Source: Vibrio zhanjiangensis (GTDB lineage Bacteria > Pseudomonadota > Gammaproteobacteria > Enterobacterales > Vibrionaceae). From it: DNA of 64,000 nt. This document shows positions 49,004 to 57,445 of the stretch, one piece after another. The translations under genes and the position numbers were made by a program. The stretch lies in NCBI RefSeq assembly GCF_030161235.1, contig NZ_BSPW01000010.1:62001-126000 (forward strand), given 5' to 3'. Each line of letters opens with the position of its first letter. Within the stretch, counting starts at the first letter, position 1. Under the pieces are notes generated by a model that ran no database searches, was not told the DNA's origin, and saw only the letters and a program-made list of their open reading frames with translations.

Positions 49004-50845
49004 TTAAAATCCGGTATTAGGAAACTGATACAGCTTTTCCGTTACCCTAGTTCTGTCTGCCGTACTGATATTATCGAGAAAAGCGCCTCGAATTTCTTCT
49101 AGCAGTGGAAGTGACTGCACTGCATCCACATCTGTACCTAAAAGGCGAGCGAGAGAGGGGGTATTCATCAATGTACTCAACGCCTCTTTTTGAGAGATCG
49201 CTTGGTGATTTGTTGTGAGTTTAATATCTCGAGCAACGTCTTTAGCAAGGTTATCTTCAATCTGAGCGACAAGTTTAAAGTAGCGGCGATGTGCAGTTAG
49301 GTGAATGTCACGTCTCATCGTTTGCTGCCGGAGGGACAAATGGTTTGACTGCGTATTAGGTAACGAGTCACCAAACAGCGTGTCGCAGGCTTGTTTTACA
49401 TACGTATCGTCACTTTGAATAGCGGTGTATAGGGGTTTTATATTACTTGAACTTTTGGCTAAAGGACGTTTGAAAAAAGCACTAAGAGTGGTAGTTAAGT
49501 CCTTGTTGAGCCCTGATGTTACGTATTGATTCATAACCGAATGACTTTGAAGATACAGAGTGTTGGCTTCTTGTTCATTGTGATTTTCGATCGGCAAAAC
49601 CAATAAATGGGATTTGGAGCTGTTGGTTGTATGTAAATACACTGACTCCCCAACGGTACCTGCTCCTGCAGTGGTTATGCCGTTTGCATCAGCAATGTAG
49701 CTTAAGTGAAGTGCATTGTGACCAGGTATTGCTTTGGCACCACAGATCACAAAGAGATGATTTTTATATTCTGGCTTATGCTTATTTATGCCATTGATGA
49801 TGTGCTCAATGATGGCGTTATTCTTTTTATGTGCGTAGACATACGTTATTCCCTTTACGTGTTCAGGTGATATTGATTTGTCGCCAGTGATCACGCCAGT
49901 GAAGCCGTCTATTGGAAAGACTTCTTCTGGGGTTTTGGCGCAACTAAGAGCTATGTTGTAAACAGCTTGCCTTGCCTCCTCAAGAGTACTATTCGCAGTT
50001 ATACCTAGCTTCTTCAAAGAGTTGACAATATCACTTAACGTATTTTTTTCTCCTAGCCCGATATGAGATATCTGTTCTCCTGTTCCACCTAATACTTTAG
50101 CCAGAAGTGCATTCTGGGGGGCGTTGTCATCACGCATGTCAGGCTTTAGCATGATAGCGTGGTTTTGCTGATCAATTCTGTGGGTTTTGGATATATCATG
50201 CTTGCTTGCGGCCTTTTGCAGATCCGGTGCCATATCGGTTAAAACGTAGATTTTTTCTTTGGCTATCGCGCTACCGCAACTTGTATCTGTGAGGGTAGAA
50301 AAGAGATTTTTTGCTGTGATGATTGGTATTGAACCATATACAGATTCGTGACTGTTAGGATTGAATAGTCTAGCGTCGAGAAGGGTCTTGTCGCTAACTT
50401 GACGTTGAGGATATGAAGCGAGTCGACGCATTATTTGGGGGTCATCTGAGCCCCCATTTTCGGTTAAATATCCATAGATAGGTTTATCACATTGTGACAA
50501 GATTACATGAATGTTGTTTACAGCAAGTAATCGACATAAATCCAGTAGTGGTTTGGTTAGCGGGCTTTTTTTAGAGCTTGTTTCAGGCCAAGCGGGTGGG
50601 ACGTGGAAAATAACGCTGCTTCCATAGGGTAGTTTGTTCTTTTCTAATGCCATTTTGACAATATTGAGTGTTCTACTAGTGTGTCCCCCACCAGTTGGTG
50701 AATAACCGACAACGAGACATTTGGCATTCCCAGTTGTTGCTGTGTGATACAGGGCGTTGGTTATCTCTAGCTGATTGTTATTGGCCTCTTTTGGTGATGG
50801 ATTAGAGTAAACTGACGTTTGGGAAAAGGTGTTATTAATAAACAT
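49004..50845 (-). CDS. GT-B-fold glycosyltransferase-like protein, unknown function
   Basis: 613 residues, no signal peptide or membrane segment. A Ser/Thr/Asn-rich N-terminus (about 1-40) precedes VVGYSPTGGGHTSRT (47-59), which resembles the glycine-rich loop of MurG and MGDG-synthase-type enzymes. Around 330-425 there is a second Rossmann-like part, with HLFVICGA, TTAGAGTVGES (about 389) and LPIENHNEQEAN (about 411), like the nucleotide-sugar site of GT-B enzymes. A helical C-terminal region (about 470-613) is unassigned. It lies 45 bases downstream of a DUF7916 gene in one unit. I infer sugar transfer, donor and acceptor unknown. An exported effector cannot be excluded. Confidence 0.6.
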   Translation of the reverse strand: MFINNTFSQTSVYSNPSPKEANNNQLEITNALYHTATTGNAKCLVVGYSPTGGGHTSRTLNIVKMALEKNKLPYGSSVIFHVPPAWPETSSKKSPLTKPLLDLCRLLAVNNIHVILSQCDKPIYGYLTENGGSDDPQIMRRLASYPQRQVSDKTLLDARLFNPNSHESVYGSIPIITAKNLFSTLTDTSCGSAIAKEKIYVLTDMAPDLQKAASKHDISKTHRIDQQNHAIMLKPDMRDDNAPQNALLAKVLGGTGEQISHIGLGEKNTLSDIVNSLKKLGITANSTLEEARQAVYNIALSCAKTPEEVFPIDGFTGVITGDKSISPEHVKGITYVYAHKKNNAIIEHIINGINKHKPEYKNHLFVICGAKAIPGHNALHLSYIADANGITTAGAGTVGESVYLHTTNSSKSHLLVLPIENHNEQEANTLYLQSHSVMNQYVTSGLNKDLTTTLSAFFKRPLAKSSSNIKPLYTAIQSDDTYVKQACDTLFGDSLPNTQSNHLSLRQQTMRRDIHLTAHRRYFKLVAQIEDNLAKDVARDIKLTTNHQAISQKEALSTLMNTPSLARLLGTDVDAVQSLPLLEEIRGAFLDNISTADRTRVTEKLYQFPNTGF

Positions 50846-50890
50846 GTTTATTTCCGCTATTATATTTTTTGTTATATTTAATCGTTTTTC

Positions 50891-51814
50891 TTATCTTAAT
50901 ATTGAGCGAGCCATACGAGCATAGGTGTGACGAACGCCGCGAATAGTAATACTGTAGTTGCGAATATTTTCTGGTAGTGCAATTCCGGTGTAGCCTGTGT
51001 CGCCGATATGATGCAAGTCAGCACCAGCCATTTTACTCATCAATGCAATACGTTTAATCGTTTCTGTGTCAGCCCCTTCTTGAGATGTTCCTATGGCCGT
51101 CATCGCTAGCACATTATGACTGTGTGCTTTTTCTATTAACTTAGATACGTAAGATTCGGTCATACCTGGCAAGGTTCCTGGTGCTGGCAACAAAATGATA
51201 TCAGCACCACAGTCAGCAAAGTATGAGACGTCTGAGTCAGAAATAATATGTTTCCCCCCTTCAGATACTATACCGGCACCGTGCATTTTGCCGGTGATGA
51301 TCAAGATGTCATCTTTCTGGTGAGCTCTGATTTGTTTGAGGGATTGCGCAATGGCTTTGTTAGATACGCCATTATTCGGGTTGCCGGTAATTACAATGAA
51401 GTTACATCCCATGTCAATGAGTTTATTAACATTGTCAGAGGTCGCTGCTCTCCCTGAGCGCATCGCCCAAAGTTCATCGTGTTCCTGAGCAAAGTCGGGA
51501 TCAACGGCCTCCAAGTTGACGCCAACGGGACGGCCAGTCAGTTGCTTTAATCTGGTTATAGTGTTTATGGGATGGGTATCTTGTGGTAAACCCATAACTT
51601 TGGGATTATCGACGTCAAACATATTGAGTAGGAGTAAATCGGCACCTTGAGAGGCAGCTAGCTCTGCATTAGTAATGCCCATAAGCATGGGTTGCACTAA
51701 AGAGATTGTCTCACTTAGCAATACTCGCCCTTCACTTGCTTTAATTGCATGTATCAGTTCTGACTTACTGATATTCGCGAAATCAGAAGCGCTGCAATCT
51801 AATAATCTTTTCAT
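50891..51814 (-). CDS. DUF7916 family TIM-barrel-like protein
   Basis: 307 residues. Begins MKRLLDCSASDFANISKSEL and contains ITNAELAASQGADLLLLNMF, TGRPVGVNLEAVDP, MGCNFIVITGNPNNGVSN, ITGKMHGAGI and ADIILLPAPGT, a repeating strand-helix pattern of a (beta/alpha)8 barrel. I know this family, often named only as hypothetical, from Firmicutes loci with PTS genes. Its activity is unknown. Here it precedes the GT-B-like gene in an operon, suggesting a phosphosugar or sugar-nucleotide substrate. An unusual hairpin lies just before its start. Confidence 0.7.
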   Translation of the reverse strand: MKRLLDCSASDFANISKSELIHAIKASEGRVLLSETISLVQPMLMGITNAELAASQGADLLLLNMFDVDNPKVMGLPQDTHPINTITRLKQLTGRPVGVNLEAVDPDFAQEHDELWAMRSGRAATSDNVNKLIDMGCNFIVITGNPNNGVSNKAIAQSLKQIRAHQKDDILIITGKMHGAGIVSEGGKHIISDSDVSYFADCGADIILLPAPGTLPGMTESYVSKLIEKAHSHNVLAMTAIGTSQEGADTETIKRIALMSKMAGADLHHIGDTGYTGIALPENIRNYSITIRGVRHTYARMARSILR

Positions 51815-51838
51815 AATGATGTGTTTTCGAGGGGAGGA

Positions 51839-51883
51839 GTGCTGGCCTTTTTTTGTTAATTTTTTGAATCAAAAGGCCAACAC
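51839..51883 (-). promoter_or_regulatory. 13-bp leader hairpin ahead of DUF7916 gene
   Basis: On the minus strand GTGTTGGCCTTTT pairs with AAAAGGCCAGCAC (one G-U pair) around a 19-base AT-rich loop. It lies 25-70 bases upstream of the ATG at 51814. No obvious Shine-Dalgarno sequence is found between hairpin and start, so an RNA-level control is possible. Confidence 0.55.
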
Positions 51884-52055
51884 AGCCTAGCTATTTGGTG
51901 ATAATTATATTTTCAAATTTATCGACTTGATAAAAGGGTAAATTTGGAGATATTCCATTTCCCTTTTTAGATCATTTTGATTTTCTGGTGTTTGTTGTTC
52001 GAGATGACATACAAAAGCCAACCAGATAACGTGAGGATTGCAGGAAAGTGGAACA

Positions 52056-52106
52056 CATAGGCTGAAAGTCAACCGCCTTACAAAGCAGAAAGGCAGCCAG
52101 CCTATG
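52056..52106. repeat. Nested inverted repeat downstream of rof
   Basis: CATAGGCTG (52056-52064) and CAGCCTATG (52098-52106) are perfect 9-base complements enclosing a second GCCTT/AAGGC pair. It lies in the 300-base gap 51815-52115, which has no gene. There is no clear T-run, so the structure may be a Rho-independent-like end without a tail, a small RNA or an old recombination scar. Confidence 0.5.
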
Positions 52107-52115
52107 CCATAGTTT

Positions 52116-52376
52116 TTAACTTATTTGCTGAAAGATAATTTCTCCAAAATGAGGATTATCGATTAATGCTGTCATAGATACTAAAGTTTCAGTCGGTATT
52201 TGCATATCACCACTTTGAGTGCCTATCACAATACACTCTTTACGTTGCTCATTGTAAGTTGTTGTTTTAGCCTGACCTTCAAAAACTTGAGCAGATTCAG
52301 TCACTAAACGAATAGGAATCTGGTAAAGACAAGCTATTTCTATGTAATCGTATTCACTGCAAGAAATCATTTTCAA
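52116..52376 (-). CDS. rof: Rho-binding antiterminator (Rof/YaeO family)
   Basis: 86 residues. ISCSEYDYIEIACLYQIPIRL followed by a small beta-barrel pattern and NPHFGEIIF near the end matches the ROF family. E. coli Rof binds Rho hexamers and reduces Rho-dependent termination, notably under stress. Acidic residues of the ISCSEYDYIEIAC segment correspond to the Rho-binding face. Single gene. Confidence 0.85.
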   Translation of the reverse strand: MKMISCSEYDYIEIACLYQIPIRLVTESAQVFEGQAKTTTYNEQRKECIVIGTQSGDMQIPTETLVSMTALIDNPHFGEIIFQQIS

Positions 52377-52437
52377 TCCTTTTACAACAGGGTCAATTAG
52401 GAGGCTTGTGAGTTAAGAGTTTCACAAATTACTTTGG

Positions 52438-52734
52438 CTATATGGTGTAGTCAAAGACAACAATATCTTTAAGTATTGGCCTAAATATATTTTTTAGCTC
52501 ATTGTGCTTAGGGTGAGGTAGATAGCGTTTTCGACCAGCTTCGTCGCTGAATGTCATCATAACGCAGTGAGTGTAATGTTTGTTTTTTCCTTCAGGGCTA
52601 TCATTTAGCCCCCATTCCACATCTTCTATCCCGTCTATGTTATTAGGCATGGATAAAAAAGATTGCTTCAGCTCTTCGATTTGCTTTGATGTTGCATCAT
52701 CTTTAAACTCAATGAGGAGAATGTGTCTTATCAT
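52438..52734 (-). CDS. Dabb (stress-responsive A/B barrel) domain protein
   Basis: 98 residues from the ATG at 52734 (MIRHILLIEFKDDAT); the frame extends to 52803 with an implausible leader. The Dabb pattern is HILLIEFK at the start, a helix IEELKQSFLSMP, a central VEWGLNDSPEGKNKHYTHCVMMTFSDEAGRKRYLPHPKHNEL region and a final strand IVVFDYTI. The family forms dimeric alpha+beta barrels with varied or unknown functions. Confidence 0.85.
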   Translation of the reverse strand: MIRHILLIEFKDDATSKQIEELKQSFLSMPNNIDGIEDVEWGLNDSPEGKNKHYTHCVMMTFSDEAGRKRYLPHPKHNELKNIFRPILKDIVVFDYTI

Positions 52735-52943
52735 AGCTTGGCCTAATTTAAGTGTTAAAATAAAGTTTATTATCAATAATACAGCTTTACTAAAACAGTG
52801 CAAATTGTAATCTTTGCTCTATTTTGAGGGAAAGTATTAAAGTAATGAGGCGATATAATACACTAGTGCTATTTCAGTCATGGGTTGATGGTGACAAATA
52901 GCCACCATCAAGAGGCACGCAGACTTCGAGCTAGTTGGTGATG

Positions 52944-53618
52944 TTATGGCTGTGATTCTAAGGTCTCTACCCTTGCTTTTAGTTCTTTTATTGACTCAAG
53001 TAGAACCGGTATCAATCCTATGTAGTCGACTCGTAACGTGTCTTGAATATCTGTCTTAACAAGTTCTGGTAGCTCAGCTTGTACCTCTTGGGCGATAACA
53101 CCATATTCATACTGGCCAGCTAAGTGACCTTGGATACTGTCAGGACGCCAAGAGTAACGATAGCCATTGAGGCGGCTCAGTTTAGCTAAACTGTTTTGTA
53201 GCGGTTGGATGTCTTGTTTCAAACTAACATCGCTTATTCTTGGCATGCTATTGGTTGGAGGAATGTACCCCATGGCAACGGAGTATGAGTTAGTTTCCTC
53301 ATCATAAAGCATAAATCGATACCAAGAACTCATAGAATTGTGTGCTGGCTGAGCAAGATAAAGATTGCCAAAGTTTGTTTTGCATTGTTGATTGATGGCA
53401 AGGTAGTGAGATCTTAAAACCAGAAAATAGTCGCCATGCTGCTCCTCTCTTTCTATCCAAGAACCATCAATGACAACTTGTTCATCATTCTCATCGATTA
53501 ACCAGTCCCAATGACTTCCGTCAGGTTTTGCACAGAATACATTTGATTCGTCAGCAAGTGTATAACCTGAAAATATGACAGAGAAACCCACACTTAATAT
53601 CAAATTAAATAACTTCAT
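52944..53618 (-). CDS. Secreted protein with C-terminal S74 intramolecular chaperone domain
   Basis: 224 residues from the ATG at 53618. Signal peptide (about 1-22, GYTLA|DE). The first half (about 23-120) is an unassigned beta-rich domain with two or three cysteines. The C-terminal half has SDVSLKQDI (129-136, with the Ser and Lys used for self-cleavage in S74 proteins), LSRLNGYRYSW, YGVIAQEVQAELPELV, VDYIGLIPVLLESIKEL and a coiled-coil end. S74 domains usually trimerise and fold phage tail spikes or endosialidases, then cut themselves off. Finding one on a short secreted protein without phage genes is unusual. Confidence 0.78.
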   Translation of the reverse strand: MKLFNLILSVGFSVIFSGYTLADESNVFCAKPDGSHWDWLIDENDEQVVIDGSWIEREEQHGDYFLVLRSHYLAINQQCKTNFGNLYLAQPAHNSMSSWYRFMLYDEETNSYSVAMGYIPPTNSMPRISDVSLKQDIQPLQNSLAKLSRLNGYRYSWRPDSIQGHLAGQYEYGVIAQEVQAELPELVKTDIQDTLRVDYIGLIPVLLESIKELKARVETLESQP

Positions 53619-53947
53619 CGCTTCCCCATAGACCACTTATAAATTGTGGTTATTATACTTTTACTAATTATTTATGCAAATTGATTTATATTTGCCGGAT
53701 ATTTTTTGTGATCTGCTCTATGATGTTACTTGTTTTGTCATAAGTTGAGCTAAGAGAGGGCTGACAAAAATGGCGAATAATTGCTCTCCTTGGTTCTTGA
53801 GGTATTGATTTTGTAAATTAAATATGTCGGTAATACCGCCACAGAGTTATTAAAACCATACTCACCATGTTTAATATTGAGGCAATCTTTCTAAGGCAAA
53901 AATAAGGAAACTGGCATGTTGATTTCAGCCAAATTTAAGAGGGAACT
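53619..53947. other. Divergent intergenic region S74 protein / DJ-1-like gene
   Basis: About 330 bases, AT-rich, no gene. A possible 12-codon ORF at about 53770 (MANNCSPWFLRY) has no support. It should contain both promoters. Confidence 0.35.
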
Positions 53948-54568
53948 ATGAAGAAAATGGTATACTTAGCCGTTTATGAGGGCATCTCTGATTGGGAATA
54001 TGGCTATGTGCTTGCCCATATAAACTCTCCAGACTTTCAAGCAAATCCTAATGCCTATGGGATACAGACTGTAGGTAAATCCAAACATCCGATCAGAACG
54101 AAAGGAGGGGTGAGCATTCTTCCTGATCTGGAGCTTAACGAGCTAAACCCAGAAGACGGAGCAATGTTTATTCTTTGTGGCAGCGACCATGCGGCTACTG
54201 GTGGAATCGATGATTTTGTTCGAGTGGCTAAGCAATTGTTGGAGCAAGGTGTATTCATTGCTGCAATATGTGGAGCGACAGCGGCTTTAGCAAAACATGG
54301 GCTTCTCAATAACATTCCGCATACCAGTAATGCCAAAGAGTATTTGGAAATGACAGGTTATGCGGGTGGGAAGTATTATGTAGAGAAGCCAGCGGTATCA
54401 AGTGAGGCTATAATAACGGCAAGTGGTATAGAGCCCGTCGCTTTTGCAGTAGAGATTTTCAAAAAGCTCAACATATATTCAGATGATGTGCTTGATGCAT
54501 GGATAACACTATTTGAACACAAAGACATCAAAGGTTTTTATGAACTGATGGAGTCAGGCTCGAAATAA
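53948..54568 (+). CDS. DJ-1/PfpI family protein
   Basis: 206 residues. A class I glutamine-amidotransferase-like fold with the nucleophile elbow AAICGATAALA (Cys about 102) and the acidic residue in YEGISDWEYGY near the N-terminus. It resembles the YdeA/YraA-like branch, whose members are glyoxalase-like, chaperone-like or of unknown function. An RBS GAGGGAACT precedes ATG 53948. It ends at a strong terminator. Confidence 0.85.
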   Translation: MKKMVYLAVYEGISDWEYGYVLAHINSPDFQANPNAYGIQTVGKSKHPIRTKGGVSILPDLELNELNPEDGAMFILCGSDHAATGGIDDFVRVAKQLLEQGVFIAAICGATAALAKHGLLNNIPHTSNAKEYLEMTGYAGGKYYVEKPAVSSEAIITASGIEPVAFAVEIFKKLNIYSDDVLDAWITLFEHKDIKGFYELMESGSK

Positions 54569-54590
54569 AACATTTTGTCTATAAACGGTG

Positions 54591-54619
54591 AAACCCCGAT
54601 GTTGGTAGCATCGGGGTTT
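54591..54619 (+). terminator. Intrinsic terminator after DJ-1-like gene
   Basis: Perfect 11-bp stem AAACCCCGATG / CATCGGGGTTT, 7-base loop, short T-run. Confidence 0.8.
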
Positions 54620-54703
54620 CGAATTTTAGAACTCTCGGTTGGTAAGGCCGATATTCTTTATGCAAAAGGCAGGATTTAATCCTACAAATTCCTTGGTAGG
54701 GAA

Positions 54704-54982
54704 TTAGATACGGATGAAGTCCATGTGCTCAACTTTTGGCTTGTAAACGTGACGTTGAACGTCTTGCGGCTTAACTTTCACTTCAGCGCCGTCGATCACA
54801 AGAACAATACCTTCGTAGAACTCAGGCTTATCCATTTGGTTAACGATGTCATCGTGGTTAAGAACAATTGATACTGGTGCAGCTTCACCACCGTAAACGA
54901 TAGCAGGGAATTGACCAGCATGACGTAGGCGGCGGCTCGCACCTTTACCTAGTTCAGTACGTACTACTGCTTCAAATTTCAT
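54704..54982 (-). CDS. rplY: 50S ribosomal protein L25
   Basis: 92 residues, short-form L25 that binds 5S rRNA. Starts [20 protein letters not shown], contains QFPAIVYGG and ends [10 protein letters not shown], the standard L25 pattern. The short form is typical of gammaproteobacteria (no CTC extension). Downstream an AT-rich region with small hairpins (about 54664-54703) may serve as terminator. Confidence 0.97.
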   Translation of the reverse strand: MKFEAVVRTELGKGASRRLRHAGQFPAIVYGGEAAPVSIVLNHDDIVNQMDKPEFYEGIVLVIDGAEVKVKPQDVQRHVYKPKVEHMDFIRI

Positions 54983-55358
54983 AGTATTACTCTCAAATTT
55001 TAAAAATGAACTTCACATCCGACAATGCGACCTTGCCGTAATGTGGTATATCGCTCAGGAGGAAATTGGTAGTTACTTCATAAGCGAGCGCGGATACTAC
55101 CATTGTATTGATTTTCTCGCAATAAAAAAGCAACACAATATGGATGAGATTATTGCACTGATGATTGCAGCTAAAGGTTCAAAAAGTGTTTGTTATCTTG
55201 TGATTATTTTTACTTGTTAACCGTATTTCTCGCCTCCAAGTGCAATAAATTTTCTCCCATCACGTTGAGTTTGAGTCAATAAATAAATTATTTTGTCATT
55301 TACAGCCAAAGCCCTCATCATAGAGGGATACTGAGTCTAATGCAGTGTTTGAAAAAAC
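54983..55358. other. Divergent intergenic region rplY / HTH-like gene
   Basis: About 375 bases with no gene. It contains the rplY promoter and leader and the promoter of the plus-strand gene. I see no clear operator. Confidence 0.35.
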
Positions 55359-56261
55359 ATGACTAAGAAACAAAATACCATGATAGTTTCCGAACAAAGG
55401 ATTCAAATGTTGGACTCTCATTTCAGTACTATAGATACCGATATGGCGATATCTATGTCCTTCGTGCGTCGAGCACAAAAAATGTCGTTTTCTAAACTGG
55501 GTGAGAAGATAAGTGGTCTAAATTGCTCAACTTTACGGCGATATATGCAACAGAGTTATCCTTGTGTTCGGCCAATTCACGTTGTCGCTGCGATGTCTTG
55601 GGTAATGATGGTACCAATGACGAGTTTTTACTACGCCTTAAGAGTTAGAGAACATTATCGAGGGATGGACGACAGAGCAATTGAAGCACTGTATTGTGTT
55701 GGGCGTTTACCGTCACAACAGTTCGATCTTTATTTGGAAATGGTGGCCAATCTAATGGATAGTGAGGCACGGTCACATTTCAAAGCTTTTCAAACTAAGT
55801 TGTTAACCGAGACAGTTCCGTCATCTTGTTATGATGACTTACTGCCCCCCAAGGTACTCGATATTAATGAATTTGCTATCGATTACTACCGCTCTATTTC
55901 TATTACCGTGCGACAATTTCGACAAGACAACAATATTCCTATCGATGTGATTGCCCGTGTACTTGGGCTGACGGAACACCAATATAGGGTACTTGAAGAT
56001 GTGAATAAAATTAGGGATTTCTCCGTAGCCATAGGGTTTAGGATAAAAGTCGGTTTTGAGTTGTACTCCCATGTCAACTTTACTTCAGAAATGCAACTAT
56101 TCCCGCAGTTTCATCAACTGCGTCAACATCAGCACATTCGCGACGCGCTCATTGTTGAGTCCTTTCGTTTACTTAATGCAGAGTCGAAGAATCTTGCTTC
56201 AGATTTATTAACTTCGCTATCAAGCTATTACACAAAAAGTGAGACATTTGACGACGAATGA
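55359..56261 (+). CDS. Putative DNA-binding regulator, unknown family
   Basis: 300 residues, cytoplasmic. The N-terminal 35-90 (MSFVRRAQKMSFSKLGEKISGLNCSTLRRYM) resembles a helix-turn-helix of the Cro/XRE kind. A second similar unit lies at about 182-215 (SITVRQFRQDNNIPIDVIARVLGLTEHQYRVLE). Two HTH-like halves suggest an internal duplication, with each half followed by a helical segment. I do not recognise the family. No good ribosome-binding site precedes ATG 55359. Likely a transcription regulator. Confidence 0.6.
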   Translation: MTKKQNTMIVSEQRIQMLDSHFSTIDTDMAISMSFVRRAQKMSFSKLGEKISGLNCSTLRRYMQQSYPCVRPIHVVAAMSWVMMVPMTSFYYALRVREHYRGMDDRAIEALYCVGRLPSQQFDLYLEMVANLMDSEARSHFKAFQTKLLTETVPSSCYDDLLPPKVLDINEFAIDYYRSISITVRQFRQDNNIPIDVIARVLGLTEHQYRVLEDVNKIRDFSVAIGFRIKVGFELYSHVNFTSEMQLFPQFHQLRQHQHIRDALIVESFRLLNAESKNLASDLLTSLSSYYTKSETFDDE

Positions 56262-56304
56262 ACATAATCAACCTGAAATACGCATTTGCTCAGGTTGATT
56301 ATGT
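56262..56304. terminator. Long perfect inverted repeat (terminator) between convergent genes
   Basis: 15-bp perfect stem ACATAATCAACCTGA / TCAGGTTGATTATGT with a 13-base loop, followed by TTAAAAAAA on the plus strand. It lies directly after the stop at 56261. Its length is unusual for a terminator; the lack of a GC-rich core makes termination plausible but not certain. Confidence 0.65.
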
Positions 56305-56336
56305 GTCTTAAAAAAATCAGAATGTCGTCAGGTTGC

Positions 56337-57173
56337 TTAGCTGATGCAAGCTAGCGTATTTAGCAATGTTTGCTGTGTTTCTGCTTGAGCTAGCATCAAG
56401 GCTGCTACTTTATTGGGGTGCTGCAGATGGACTAAGTGATCGGCGTTTTTTATCACGACTAGATGACTATGCTTGAGCTGGCTTGAAAATTTTTTTGCCG
56501 TTTGCAAGGTGACATAAGGGTCAAATTCACCAACACAGATAGTACAGGGGATCGCTATGTTTTGAACGTTGCTGGGCGTGTGAACGAGCAGACGCACTGA
56601 ATTTTCAAAAAACATGTCGATTCGATCTTGAGACATAGATGAGATGCTACGTTTTGTTGCTCGTATGATGGCTTCATTTTTGGGGATATCATGGTTACGT
56701 ACGGTGAGGGATTCGGTAAATGAGGCCGCAAAGCGTTGTGATGTATCCATGGCTGCAGCGATCATTTTTTTTGTTGCTAGTCTGCCCGACTCTGGGATTC
56801 CGGGGACTCCACCGCAGATTGACATCGATTGTACATTTGGCCATATATCACAAAGTTCGACCGCGATAGCTGTCGCGTAAGAAAAGCCGACAATGTGGGC
56901 TGTCTTGATGCCCAAATAGTTTATCAAGTTGTGCAGCATTGTCGCTTGTTCTCGGATACTGACAGTGGAGGCCAAATTTTGAGTGCGTCCAGTGCCTGGA
57001 ATTTCAATCGTAATACAATTAATTTTGGTTGCGAAGTGTTTTGAGAATGAGTTTACGCTCTCAATATCTTGTAAGGCTCCTAATAAAAAAATTAGAGTTT
57101 GCTCTGAGCTGACGCATGGGTAAAAAGAGTAGCGATAGTGATTACCGTCTAAGATTGTTTTAATAATTTCCAT
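56337..57173 (-). CDS. Alpha/beta-fold hydrolase
   Basis: 278 residues from the ATG at 57173 (MEIIKTILDG); ATG 57197 would add 8 residues. Nucleophile elbow GFSYATA (Ser about 104), oxyanion region LGALQDIES, acid in CVGEFDPY, and His in NADHLVHLQHP give a Ser-Asp-His triad. It resembles small esterases and 3-oxoadipate lactonase-like enzymes. The substrate is unknown. Single gene in an accessory region. Confidence 0.82.
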   Translation of the reverse strand: MEIIKTILDGNHYRYSFYPCVSSEQTLIFLLGALQDIESVNSFSKHFATKINCITIEIPGTGRTQNLASTVSIREQATMLHNLINYLGIKTAHIVGFSYATAIAVELCDIWPNVQSMSICGGVPGIPESGRLATKKMIAAAMDTSQRFAASFTESLTVRNHDIPKNEAIIRATKRSISSMSQDRIDMFFENSVRLLVHTPSNVQNIAIPCTICVGEFDPYVTLQTAKKFSSQLKHSHLVVIKNADHLVHLQHPNKVAALMLAQAETQQTLLNTLACIS

Positions 57174-57244
57174 TATATTTTTCTCTTCGTGGAACAAATT
57201 GAAGAGGCTATTGATGATATAAAATAAAGGTTGTGGCTAGAAGA

Positions 57245-57424
57245 ATGAAAAATTGTCGTTTGGAAAATCGTTTAGCTGAGGCTGAACAACCCGTTAAAAA
57301 CTTTATGGCGGACTTGATTGAAGAACTAAACAAAAGAGGCTCTATTTCACAAGACCCTAAATTGTCTCTGCGATATTTTGGCATAAAGCTGGAGATCAAA
57401 TTGGTGTCTTTTGATGGGGATTGA
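57245..57424 (+). CDS. Possible small protein, unknown
   Basis: 59 residues from the ATG at 57245; a GTG at 57233 is in frame. MKNCRLENRLAEAEQPVKNFM, then LIEELNKRG and LSLRYFGIKLEIKLVSFDGD. Coding-like composition with heptad-like helix, but no clear ribosome-binding site and no family. The minus-strand frame across the same bases looks less protein-like. Confidence 0.4.
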   Translation: MKNCRLENRLAEAEQPVKNFMADLIEELNKRGSISQDPKLSLRYFGIKLEIKLVSFDGD

Positions 57425-57445
57425 TGATTTTTTTAAATGGTTTAA

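Noticed and set aside
57208..57399. 63-codon minus-strand ORF opposite the small protein at 57245
   Set aside because: Composition and lack of ribosome-binding site favour the plus-strand frame.
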